From positions 1 through 39,488 of the forward strand of contig JAYZDF010000131.1 in the NCBI GenBank assembly GCA_036337945.1: DNA of 39,488 nt, in the 5' to 3' direction. The number at the start of each line of letters is the position of its first letter. Positions within the stretch are counted from its first letter, which is position 1. Below are positions 26,305 through 34,245 of the stretch, piece by piece. The notes beneath the pieces are model-generated. The model saw nothing but the letters and a program-made list of their open reading frames with translations, was not told the origin of the DNA and did no database searches. Position numbers and translations under genes: made by a program. This DNA is from JAYZDF01 sp036337945 (GTDB lineage Bacteria > Myxococcota > Kuafuiibacteriia > Kuafuiibacteriales > Kuafuiibacteriaceae).

Positions 26305-26949
26305 ATGCTGCAGCTGCGCGAAGCGATCTTGAGGACACTCTTCGAGACTGGGACAACAAAAGTGCAGATAAGCCCAATTAAACTTGTCCAAGATAATTAC
26401 CCAGGAGCTTCCGCAAGACTGGTCGCGAGTGAACTCACCGTGCTCGCAGCGCAAGGGCTGATACGCCTTACTGCGAGAGATGGTGCAGTCATCACAGCGG
26501 CAGGACTCCGAAAAGCCCGGGAGCTTAACGACACACCCGACTCAACCATCTTAGAAAACATCGTTGCTCCCTCTATCTCAACGAAACACGACTCCAAACC
26601 AGTAGAGGCCTCCTCTGATAACTCGGAACTTGAACTCGATGAGATTATCAACTTACTAAGCACTGACTCTGATCATACAACACCGACAGACGGCATCGAG
26701 GTTTTGGCCAACGCCGCGGATGTTTTCGAACTCGAAGACGCTGTTGATGAATTGGGTGAAAGGGCCAGCAGAGATGTAGACAACAGAGAAATCTACGTAG
26801 ATACAATTATCAATCTCGCTAAAGATTTGCGTTTTTTGGTTACAACCATCGAGATTCCGTCAGACCACGAACGACAAAAATGCTCAAAAATCGTAGACCG
26901 AATTATGACCAGCGCCCACTTCCTCAAAAAATCAGGACAGTCGCGCTAA
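26305..26949 (+). CDS. Unrecognised protein with a possible N-terminal winged helix
   Basis: A 214-residue acidic protein of no family known to me. Residues 1-70 look like a winged-helix domain: helices followed by a hairpin (LVASELTVLAAQGLIRLTAR, then GAVITAAGLRKA). This suggests DNA binding or a protein-interaction wing, by inference. A low-complexity Ser/Asp-rich stretch (~75-120) precedes an acidic helical C-terminal half with no transmembrane segment. It is divergent from the PilT-like gene across 110 bases, so the two may share regulation, and converges on the DUF4340 gene 37 bases away. The ATG at 26305 has only a weak ribosome binding site. Intact frame and codon pattern favour a real gene. 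Confidence 0.65.
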   Translation: MLQLREAILRTLFETGTTKVQISPIKLVQDNYPGASARLVASELTVLAAQGLIRLTARDGAVITAAGLRKARELNDTPDSTILENIVAPSISTKHDSKPVEASSDNSELELDEIINLLSTDSDHTTPTDGIEVLANAADVFELEDAVDELGERASRDVDNREIYVDTIINLAKDLRFLVTTIEIPSDHERQKCSKIVDRIMTSAHFLKKSGQSR

Positions 26950-26986
26950 GAAAAGCTCACCATAAAGCTCTTCATCTGAGCATATT

Positions 26987-27940
26987 CTAGAAATTCAAAA
27001 CACTCGAAAGGTCTTGCTCGAGCTGCTCTCCAAGCGTTCTTCGAATTTCGGCCATTTGTCGAGTCGCTTTTGAGCGGATCAAATAGGACGGACGCTTGGT
27101 CGCTCCTTTTGAAATCTCAAACTCATCAATCACATCCTCAGATTCATTGAGTAATTTCAAACGTAGTAAAAGACTCTCGCTTTCGAGAGGCTTTTCACGA
27201 GTGCCATAGGCTCGTGCTGTCACCGATAAAAGCTTCGACATATAGTTTCCGAGAGTTTCATTTCGTTGGTCAGGCTCTTTTTTGGACGCCCAGAAAGCGT
27301 CCTTTTTCGAAAGCCTGTTTTTGCGAAGAATTTCTCTTGTTTTGGTTTTACCGGTGATGATCGCGCTTGAAACATCCTCTAGTTTCGCGCTTATAACTTT
27401 GCGTTGCATTAACCTTGATTCTGGACTTTCAAGATCAGCGATTGTCTTTTTCGCAATGAGAAATACTTCTGAGCCGTCCTTAGCTTTTATATAGTGGTCT
27501 CGTGCGCCATGGGTGCGGCCACCCAACTCAAATGTTTTATTTTCAGAGCTTTGCTGAATCACTAGCCGCCGCATTGGTGAGTGCAGCTTGAGTTTCTCAA
27601 TCTCTTGAGGAGAAAAGTCTTTCCCTAAACTGCGAATTGCTTGAAGTCGCGCATATTTTGCGACAAGCTTCTTAGTTTTATCATTCGCAACAAATGCACG
27701 AGTGCTAGATTTCGATTCAATACGAAACCACGGATATTCATCACCGTCAGCGTCTTTCTTTATCGCCATCGAAATCGTTTGCGTCCGGGTTACCAGCCTG
27801 AGACCAGTAATGTCGGCTGCGTTGGTCGCCGCTATCGTGATCTCAGTATCAGATTCAGACACATTGTCTTCGCGAGTGTCCAAATAAAGCATCATCAGGA
27901 TGGCAATCAGAACTGCGCTGAGAAATTTAACCTCTTTCAT
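26987..27940 (-). CDS. DUF4340 domain-containing protein (Gld-type ABC operon)
   Basis: A 317-residue protein with one N-terminal membrane anchor (FLSAVLIAILMMLYLDTRED) and a soluble, mostly beta-rich region outside the cytoplasm. The layout matches DUF4340, repeatedly found encoded after GldG-like proteins: an anchor, a short RLVTRTQT-type strand set, WFRIES, then FELGGRTHGARDHYI, and a charged C-terminus. The ATG at 27940 overlaps the stop of the GldG-like gene by four bases (ATGA), which fixes the start and implies coupling. It is the last gene of the fabI-ABC operon. The likely role is an accessory of an ABC system acting on the envelope; the substrate is unknown. Confidence 0.82.
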   Translation of the reverse strand: MKEVKFLSAVLIAILMMLYLDTREDNVSESDTEITIAATNAADITGLRLVTRTQTISMAIKKDADGDEYPWFRIESKSSTRAFVANDKTKKLVAKYARLQAIRSLGKDFSPQEIEKLKLHSPMRRLVIQQSSENKTFELGGRTHGARDHYIKAKDGSEVFLIAKKTIADLESPESRLMQRKVISAKLEDVSSAIITGKTKTREILRKNRLSKKDAFWASKKEPDQRNETLGNYMSKLLSVTARAYGTREKPLESESLLLRLKLLNESEDVIDEFEISKGATKRPSYLIRSKATRQMAEIRRTLGEQLEQDLSSVLNF

Positions 27941-29742
27941 GCTCGATTTCTCCTTCGTATCCAGACCAATCCGAAGCCAAATACCGCAAATGGCATGCCC
28001 AAAATGGTTGAATAAAACCACAGAGCATCCTCATCGCGCTTGTGAACAATTCGGACGTCAGCTTCAGATACCGTCGGTAAAACAGGTTCTTTTATGTCGC
28101 GAAGCCAATAGATAATATCACCCAGAAGATATGGATTCCCCTGGTATTTCACGTATTTATCACTAAACGTGTCTACATCAGCAAGAACAAAAACACGCGT
28201 TTCTTCCGACTTACCCCGGGTCGAAGTTCGAGTGACCGCAGCGGCCAAATCATACGACTTTTTGGCCTCGCTGTCCGAATCATACTTCAGATTCGAATTG
28301 ATATCCGCAAAGGACTCGTCCAACGATCGAAGTACAATATCAACTCGCGTACTTTTCGGAGTTTTTTCCGTCTTAGAAAGATAACCGGATCTGGCAAATA
28401 AGGTTGCTAAGCGATTTGAATGCCGAGTCATTGTCGTCACGGAAGCATGTGAAGAGTACCGGTTTGAATAAAGAAAATTGCGGTCAGCCTTCGTTCCCGT
28501 AACGCGAACAAAACCCCGTTCGTTTGCCAGCAAGGTGTTATTGAATTTTAGACCAAAGATAGAAAGTAATTCGTCATGAGTTACACTTTCGCGCTCTGCT
28601 TCAAGTGCAACAAGAATTCGAACGCCGCGACGTACCGCGTCTCGAATCGCGTCGATTTCTTCGGCAAGAAATGGTTTTTCAGGACCAAGGATAAAAACAA
28701 TTGAAGCGTCTTTGGGGATACTGTGCCCTAAGCCTTCTGCTATTCCAAGAGGCTTCACTTCATATCGATTGGCTTGCAACTGTTGCTTGAGCAAACGAAC
28801 TGGAGAACGCTTATCATCAGACGTTGGATTCATACTTCGTTCGCCGTGACCCACCGTAAAATACGCAATCGCTTTTTCTCGAGATACTTTGACGATTGCT
28901 TTGGCAAAATTCGCATCAAATTTACGTAGTGCAGTTCGAGCGCTGCGGAGTTTCGTACCGACCTTAATCTTTTCGCTGTTTGTTTCGTGGGCAACAACAA
29001 CGTAGCCGTTACCGTTTACGCCTGCTTCGGAGGCTTCTTCGGTTGCAAGGGCATGATCGACGACTCTCACAGTTAGTTTCGAGCTCAGAGCTTCAAGTGA
29101 TGCAAAATACCTTTGAAGACTATCGGATACCTCGTTTGCGCGAGGATAATAAAGCGTGACAGAAATCGCTCGGCTCATATCTCGAACAATTTCTTTGGTT
29201 TGCTCCGTCGCCTGCGCCTTCTTTCCAAAAGACAAATCGGCGCGGAGATCTTGCCTGGAGATCAAAAAATTCCCGGTAAAACAAATGCACAGCAATAACC
29301 CAACGGCCAAGCCTCGATTACGGGCCTGAATGGTTCTCGCTTTCTCCACTGCAGCCACCTGAGAGGTTGCCGTTCGTGACACATCGATCGCGAGAAGAGG
29401 ACAAAGGGAGCAGGCGAGAAGAATCAACCACGCAATATCTACGACGCTGTGCGCAGTAGACATAGAGTCACCGACAATCAAATGTTGATTGATCAGCGCC
29501 AAAACCCCCGACAGCAGAACCAAGCTTTGGAAGGTGACAAAGTTTTTCTTTAGCGCGCCTACTTGGGCTGACCGACTAGCTCGTAATACGGTGGTGATAA
29601 TCAAGATACCGACACCCACAGCGCTACAAAGCAGTGCCTCGAAATCGAGACCGGTGAGGATTCTTTCCCCTAAGAAAAGAAAAATCAGACCGACAAGAGT
29701 CATCCCGAGAAGTGAGAAAGGATGAGAGAGTACCTGATTCAC
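27937..29742 (-). CDS. GldG-like ABC transporter auxiliary protein
   Basis: A 601-residue membrane protein. Several helices lie at the N-terminus (LLGMTLVGLIFLFLG, VGVGILIITTVL, LVLLSGVLALI, LLACSLCPLLAI, LAVGLLLCICFTG). A large extracytoplasmic ABC_transp_aux-type domain follows (DLRADLSFGKKA start, VTLYYPR, YFTVGHGERSM, DASIVFILGPEKPF). One C-terminal helix then precedes RRRNRA. GldG and its relatives pair with GldA/GldF-type ATPase and permease subunits; in Bacteroidota they are linked to gliding, but elsewhere the role is open. The GTG start at 29742 overlaps the permease stop by four bases (GTGA) with GGAGG 8 bases upstream, so I prefer it to the GTG at 29751. It is joined by overlap to DUF4340 downstream. 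Confidence 0.85.
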   Translation of the reverse strand: MNQVLSHPFSLLGMTLVGLIFLFLGERILTGLDFEALLCSAVGVGILIITTVLRASRSAQVGALKKNFVTFQSLVLLSGVLALINQHLIVGDSMSTAHSVVDIAWLILLACSLCPLLAIDVSRTATSQVAAVEKARTIQARNRGLAVGLLLCICFTGNFLISRQDLRADLSFGKKAQATEQTKEIVRDMSRAISVTLYYPRANEVSDSLQRYFASLEALSSKLTVRVVDHALATEEASEAGVNGNGYVVVAHETNSEKIKVGTKLRSARTALRKFDANFAKAIVKVSREKAIAYFTVGHGERSMNPTSDDKRSPVRLLKQQLQANRYEVKPLGIAEGLGHSIPKDASIVFILGPEKPFLAEEIDAIRDAVRRGVRILVALEAERESVTHDELLSIFGLKFNNTLLANERGFVRVTGTKADRNFLYSNRYSSHASVTTMTRHSNRLATLFARSGYLSKTEKTPKSTRVDIVLRSLDESFADINSNLKYDSDSEAKKSYDLAAAVTRTSTRGKSEETRVFVLADVDTFSDKYVKYQGNPYLLGDIIYWLRDIKEPVLPTVSEADVRIVHKRDEDALWFYSTILGMPFAVFGFGLVWIRRRNRA

Positions 29743-30500
29743 GATGACCACCTCCGGCTTTCCAAACCACTTCGGGCAAGGATGAGAAAAACAAGAGTTA
29801 TCGAAAGATAGAATGCGACGTGTTTCAAACTAAGAATACCTTGTTTGAAACTCATGAAGTGTTTGTCATGAAGCGCGAGGTACGCGACAACATTTCCGAG
29901 CTCTCCATCAATACGTCGAGCAAGTAACCAGAAGGTGTGGCCAAGTGCGAGTGTCGCGCCCGCTACGGCGCCTGCTACGACCCAACCTGATGCAATCGCA
30001 GAAGCCCAGACGCCAATCGCGACAATCGATGAGGCGTAAAGAAGGAGGCCGAGGTATCCCGTCCCTATGTGCCCCAGAGACACCTTACCTCGCAAAAAGA
30101 CCAGTGCAGGAATGTATCCGGAAAGCAGACAGAATAAGGCGATGACCGTCATTGCACCTAAAAATTTCGAAACAACTATTTCGCCTTCGGTCAGTGAAGA
30201 ATTGAGCAAAAGAGGAAGCGTTCCCTGTTTGCGTTCCTCGACGGTCGTTCGCAAAGAGACCAAAAAGGCAACGGCCAACACGACGCCGCTTGTGTCGTGG
30301 AAAAATTGCGCCAACACATCGGCGGAAAATTTCGCGGACGAGCCTACGGCTCTGGTGTTGAACAAAATACCCGCGATCATCAAGGATAAGGCGATAAGAG
30401 TCCATCCGCCCCAAGAACCAAAATAGGACGAGAGTTCACGGCGGACGATAAGAAACATGGCTTTGCTTGCGCTGGGCCTTTGATTTGAGTCAGTTATCAT
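29739..30500 (-). CDS. ABC-2 type transporter permease (GldF-like)
   Basis: A 253-residue integral membrane protein with about six hydrophobic segments. The N-terminus carries VRRELSSYF and GGWTLIALSLMIAGIL. The middle has EERKQGTLPLLLNSSLTEGE, the conserved coupling region of ABC-2 permeases next to the ATPase contact. Helices continue with VIALFCLLSGYIPALV, GLLLYASSIVAIGVW and the last, FYLSITLVFLILA. It would form the channel with the ATPase encoded just upstream. The ATG at 30500 directly abuts the ATPase stop (TAG then ATG) with GGAGG a few bases before. It ends in a 4-base overlap with the GldG-like gene. Transported substrate unknown. Confidence 0.88.
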   Translation of the reverse strand: MITDSNQRPSASKAMFLIVRRELSSYFGSWGGWTLIALSLMIAGILFNTRAVGSSAKFSADVLAQFFHDTSGVVLAVAFLVSLRTTVEERKQGTLPLLLNSSLTEGEIVVSKFLGAMTVIALFCLLSGYIPALVFLRGKVSLGHIGTGYLGLLLYASSIVAIGVWASAIASGWVVAGAVAGATLALGHTFWLLARRIDGELGNVVAYLALHDKHFMSFKQGILSLKHVAFYLSITLVFLILARSGLESRRWSS

Positions 30501-31421
30501 CTAAGCCTCCGTTCCCATAAGTCGAATAAATAAAGATTCGAGATGGGTCTTCACTGGGGTCATACTCCGAAGCCCTATTCCTGCATTCACAGCAAAGGAT
30601 GCAAATTCTTCAGACGATACGTCTTTAAGACCAACGCGGACCTGTATTGCACCTTCCAAGTTTTTTTCAAGTTTCCAGTGGGCAACAATCGCAGACTCAT
30701 CAAGCGTTGTTGAAATTTGAGATGCTTCTCCCGACAAAATCACCACGATTTCCTGTGCGCTCACATCCATCTTTGTAGACAGCTCATTTTCTGAGCCATT
30801 GAAAACCAGCTTTCCTTCTTGCAGCACAAGAATTCGATCACAGGTTTGACTGATCTCCGTAAGAATATGGCTCGAAACCAAAACTGTGTGGCGTTGTTTG
30901 AGGCGCGTTATCAAATCTCGCATCTCTTTGATTTGAACCGGGTCGAGTCCGTTGATTGGCTCATCCAACACAACCAGGGCTGGGTCATGAACAATCGCCT
31001 GAGCGATACCCAAACGTTGCCGGTAACCGTGAGAGAGCGTTCCAATTCGCTGTTGCCGAACACTTTGAAGGCCCGTGAGCTCGGTGACTTCTGAAACCCG
31101 ATGCGTTGATTGACCCCGAAGCTGAGCCGCAAAATCGAGGTATTGTTGAACAATCATGTCTTCGTACACGGGAGGACGTTCCGGCAAAAAGCCTATCCTC
31201 CAGCGTAAATTGGCTGGATCCGAAAGAAGGTCGTGGCCATCAATTTCAATCGCTCCCGAAGAAGGCGACAAAATACCCGAAAGCATACGAAGAACCGTTG
31301 TTTTTCCCGCACCGTTCAGGCCTAGAAAACCAACGATTTCTTGGTCCGCAATCTCGAAAGAGACATTTTCAACAACACACCGACTGTCGTAAAACTTGGT
31401 GAGCCCTTCAGCCCTTATCAT
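30501..31421 (-). CDS. ABC transporter ATP-binding protein (GldA-like)
   Basis: A 306-residue cytoplasmic ATPase subunit with Walker A GLNGAGKTT (34-42), the ABC signature in the form LSHGYRQRLGIAQ (LSxGxxQR), Walker B ALVVLDEP, and the switch histidine in VLVSSH. The ~90-residue C-terminal extension after the nucleotide-binding domain is usual for ABC-2 and GldA-type ATPases. It energises the permease encoded immediately downstream. The ATG at 31421 directly follows the fabI stop codon (TAG then ATG), with GGAG just before it at the end of fabI. The family is secure; the substrate is not. Confidence 0.92.
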   Translation of the reverse strand: MIRAEGLTKFYDSRCVVENVSFEIADQEIVGFLGLNGAGKTTVLRMLSGILSPSSGAIEIDGHDLLSDPANLRWRIGFLPERPPVYEDMIVQQYLDFAAQLRGQSTHRVSEVTELTGLQSVRQQRIGTLSHGYRQRLGIAQAIVHDPALVVLDEPINGLDPVQIKEMRDLITRLKQRHTVLVSSHILTEISQTCDRILVLQEGKLVFNGSENELSTKMDVSAQEIVVILSGEASQISTTLDESAIVAHWKLEKNLEGAIQVRVGLKDVSSEEFASFAVNAGIGLRSMTPVKTHLESLFIRLMGTEA

Positions 31422-32303
31422 CTACACTCCCATTGCGTGGTAACCACAGTCCACGTACATCACCGTTCCAGTGACCGCTGAAGCCAAGGGTGAACACAGA
31501 TAAAGCGTCGCATCCGCAACTTCTTCTGCGGTAATCGCTCGGCGAAGTGGGCTTTTGCCCGCAGCTTCGTCCACCATGACGTCGATTTTTCCGACCGAAC
31601 GTGCTGCACGAGAAGGATACGGCCCAGCACTTACGATGTTTACACGGTGACCGTGCTCGCCGAGGTAATACGACATGGCTCGAGAATCACATTCTAGGGA
31701 GGCTTTGGCTGAGGCCATCCCACCACCGTAGCCAGGAACCATGCGATTGGCTGCGATATAGCTTAAACCGACGACCGAAGCCTCTCGGTCTTTCATCAAT
31801 GGTAATGCCGCCCGAGACAAACCGATTAGAGAATACGCACTGATCGACTGCGCCAAAAGATATGCTTTTCGACTTGTTTCGAGGTGAGAATTCTTGATCT
31901 CGGGTGAAAAGGCCACGCAATGAATCAAGATATCGATCGGCGCTCCCTCAGAGACCTCCGTGTACTTGTTCATGGCTCCTTCGATGCTGACGTCTTGGTC
32001 CTTGTACCCTTTTTGGTCTCGCATCTCCTCGGGGATATCTTCGAGCGTGTCGTAGGCGACGTCACATCCAAATAGTCCGTCGGGCTGAAATTCGCCTTCG
32101 ACACCATACGGAAGTTTTCGGCCTTCTGCGCTGCCTGCTCGTCGAAGTAAGCGCTCCACGATACTTACCGTACGAGGGTGACTCGCAAGGTAAACTTTCG
32201 CGCCCGCGGCTTTGAGTGATTTCGCGATCTGCCACGCAAAGCCTCCATCGTCAGCAACGCCGGTGACAAATGCATTTTTCCCGGTAAGGTCGATTCCAAT
32301 CAT
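31422..32303 (-). CDS. fabI: Enoyl-[acyl-carrier-protein] reductase, plant/chlamydial-type FabI
   Basis: A 293-residue short-chain dehydrogenase/reductase family enzyme that reduces trans-2-enoyl-ACP with NADH in the last step of fatty-acid chain elongation. Visible signatures are the N-terminal TGVADDGGFAWQIA nucleotide loop and the acidic insertion around residues 90-120 (KGYKDQDVSIEGA). The catalytic Tyr and Lys lie in PGYGGGMASAK, spaced by seven residues as in plant enoyl reductases rather than six as in E. coli. SAGPYPSRAARSVG and SPLASAVTGTVMYVD complete the family pattern. It heads the block of ABC genes and abuts the ATPase start. The ATG at 32303 has no strong ribosome binding site. 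FabI activity is secure; coupling to the ABC system may be only genomic convenience. Confidence 0.93.
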   Translation of the reverse strand: MIGIDLTGKNAFVTGVADDGGFAWQIAKSLKAAGAKVYLASHPRTVSIVERLLRRAGSAEGRKLPYGVEGEFQPDGLFGCDVAYDTLEDIPEEMRDQKGYKDQDVSIEGAMNKYTEVSEGAPIDILIHCVAFSPEIKNSHLETSRKAYLLAQSISAYSLIGLSRAALPLMKDREASVVGLSYIAANRMVPGYGGGMASAKASLECDSRAMSYYLGEHGHRVNIVSAGPYPSRAARSVGKIDVMVDEAAGKSPLRRAITAEEVADATLYLCSPLASAVTGTVMYVDCGYHAMGV

Positions 32304-32395
32304 CGGGTCGGAATTTGGCGAGTTGGGTCGCTTGGGTAAAGCCTTTTCGGTATTCGCACGTCAAAAAAATGGGAAATACCAAGGATTTGCGGCCC

Positions 32396-32770
32396 TCAAG
32401 TTTGACGCGCTATGACGTAGGCTCGCCAATCCCCGCTGTCTACGGGTGTTTGCGCCCACAACAAGCTTCTTGGGAACAAATAGGTCTGGACGATTTGCCC
32501 GTCCAAAAGTTCAATATCGGTCCGGCGGTACATATCAGGATGGTCTTCAAACTCATCTAAGACCGCCAGCAGATCGGGGGAAATTTCGTAGACCGAGCCC
32601 TTCACAGAAGTGACTCCTCCGGACACCAAGGCAGGATATTCGCCCAAATCAATCAGGTCATATTCTGCTTTGGTCTGAGCATCGAAAAGCTTCTTGGCCG
32701 AAGCAATCACGTGATGATTGCAGCAATCTTCGAGCAAACTGCCGTATATAAAAATTTTTGAGCTACTCAC
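32396..32770 (-). CDS. Gamma-glutamylcyclotransferase-like (AIG2-like) protein
   Basis: A 124-residue cytoplasmic protein of the GGCT/AIG2-like fold. The start motif FIYGSLL, the GxYPAL segment and the acidic LDEFEDHP with the putative catalytic Glu, followed by YRR, are all present. Family members cyclise gamma-glutamyl peptides or amines to 5-oxoproline, but AIG2-like proteins vary and the substrate is uncertain. The GTG at 32770 gives a normal length and overlaps the permease gene end by 8 bases; an ATG at 32803 would add 11 residues and a longer overlap. It is the last gene of the pyrimidine/beta-alanine operon, which may reflect ureido or amide chemistry, or simple read-through. Confidence 0.8.
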   Translation of the reverse strand: MSSSKIFIYGSLLEDCCNHHVIASAKKLFDAQTKAEYDLIDLGEYPALVSGGVTSVKGSVYEISPDLLAVLDEFEDHPDMYRRTDIELLDGQIVQTYLFPRSLLWAQTPVDSGDWRAYVIARQT

Positions 32771-34175
32771 CGCTTTGCCAGGCCACAAGACCTCGCTCTT
32801 CATCGGTACCCGGTATCGTGTTGTCAAAGATTAATGCGGTGAATGCACCAACGGCCATGCCTGTCTTGCCGAGAGTATTGAGAATGTTCGCGAGCCAAGC
32901 GGGTTCAAACGCAAATAAGTTCGCGTCATTGGCGAAATACTCCGGCACCGACAGACCCATAAAAATGGAAAAGCCGATGATGAAAAGATTCCGTGCGGAA
33001 TTTAGGTTAACGAACTGCAGATTTGATAAACCAACCGAGGCAATCATACCGAACATGGCGCAGTACATCCCGCCCACAATCGGTTGAGGAATGGTCGTGA
33101 ACAAAGCCCCGAACTTTCCAAGAGCGCCCAAAACCAGCATGATCACCGCGCCCGCTTGAACAACTTGTCGGCTACCAACCCGAGTGAGTCCAATCGCACC
33201 GATGTTTTCACTGTAGGAGGTTGTTCCATTGCCCGTACCAAAGAGACCAGCGATGAGACACCCTACCCCTTCCATGCCGATGCCCTTGTTTATGGTCTTT
33301 TCGTCAGGAACCGGAGCGCCTGCTAAGCGTGCGCAGGCATAGTAATCACCAATGGACTCGACCATCGAAGCAACGTAGCCCGCAAACATTCCGACAAAGG
33401 CGGCCGCGCCAAACTGCGGCATGCCCCACTGACCGGGATAAGGAACCCGAAACCAAGGTGCTGCCGCAAGATTCGCCGTGCTCACGTGCGCCGGATGGCC
33501 CTCTGGAAAGACACCGGTATAGGTCATGACCGCCGCGCCCAACCAGGCCAAAACAATCGCAAGCAAAATAGGAAAGAGCTCAAAGATTCTATGCGTCCGT
33601 CGCAGATATTGACTGAAAAGAATAATGAGCGCGATGGTCAAACCACCCACGCCCCAATGAAGACCAGCTACGGGAGCACCAAACTTGAACAAGCACAGAC
33701 CGATGAGGGCGATGGTTGGTGCGATGGTGATCGGTCCCACAAAGCGCAGCATCTTTCCGACCAAGCCGGTATAACCGAGAATGATTTCGACCAAGGCCCC
33801 AGCAATGATTGCGCCTTGGACATGCTGCATCTTGACCTGCCAGCCGACATCTTTGAGTGCCGCCATGCCGCAAATCGCAAAGGCCGGCGCCAAGAAAGAA
33901 AAAGTGCCACCCTGAATGATCGGCAAACGGTTGCCGAAGGTCGTCTGCAAGATCGTGGTGATGCCACTGACAAAAAACATGGTGCCGATAAGCCAACCAA
34001 TGGCGACCGGGTCGTCCTTGATGCCCAAAGCCCCCGCCATCAACAATGGAATCGCCACTGTCGAACCGAACATCGTGAGGTAATGCTGAAAACCGAGCGT
34101 TACCGTTTCAAACATCGGTGGTTTGTCATCAATGCCATAGATGAGATCGTGATTTTTTGTTTCTGAACCAGCCAC
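32763..34175 (-). CDS. NCS2 family nucleobase (uracil/xanthine) permease
   Basis: A 470-residue membrane protein with about 12-14 hydrophobic segments. It follows the NCS2 pattern: YGIDDKPP start, FQHYLTMFGSTVAIPLL, LPIIQGGTFSFLAPAFAI, a helix with the MVESIGDYYACARL signature (the conserved SxGDxxA region), GCLIAGLFGTGNGTTSYSENIGAIGLTRVGSR and IGFSIFMGLSVPEYF. NCS2 carriers import uracil, xanthine or related bases by proton symport. The operon context with PreA favours uracil or thymine, by inference. The GTG at 34175 is chosen because AAGGA lies 7 bases upstream and the sequence matches the family from there; upstream codons up to 34454 overlap the PreA gene in another frame. It is 70 bases after that gene. 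Confidence 0.9.
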   Translation of the reverse strand: MAGSETKNHDLIYGIDDKPPMFETVTLGFQHYLTMFGSTVAIPLLMAGALGIKDDPVAIGWLIGTMFFVSGITTILQTTFGNRLPIIQGGTFSFLAPAFAICGMAALKDVGWQVKMQHVQGAIIAGALVEIILGYTGLVGKMLRFVGPITIAPTIALIGLCLFKFGAPVAGLHWGVGGLTIALIILFSQYLRRTHRIFELFPILLAIVLAWLGAAVMTYTGVFPEGHPAHVSTANLAAAPWFRVPYPGQWGMPQFGAAAFVGMFAGYVASMVESIGDYYACARLAGAPVPDEKTINKGIGMEGVGCLIAGLFGTGNGTTSYSENIGAIGLTRVGSRQVVQAGAVIMLVLGALGKFGALFTTIPQPIVGGMYCAMFGMIASVGLSNLQFVNLNSARNLFIIGFSIFMGLSVPEYFANDANLFAFEPAWLANILNTLGKTGMAVGAFTALIFDNTIPGTDEERGLVAWQSGE

Positions 34176-34245
34176 GGGTAAGTCCTTAGCTGATTTCAGC
34201 CTTTTGGGAAAGTCTACGCAATTGATATTGCAGACAAGAAGGGGG

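Noticed and set aside
26955..26981. GCTCA/TGAGC inverted repeat between two convergent genes as a terminator
   Set aside because: The stem has only five pairs with a 17-base loop and no adjacent T-run, so I could not support it.
33486..34166. 226-codon plus-strand open frame
   Set aside because: It is antisense to the well-supported NCS2 permease gene; the translation is low-complexity and rich in charged residues, as expected from the complement of a membrane-protein gene.
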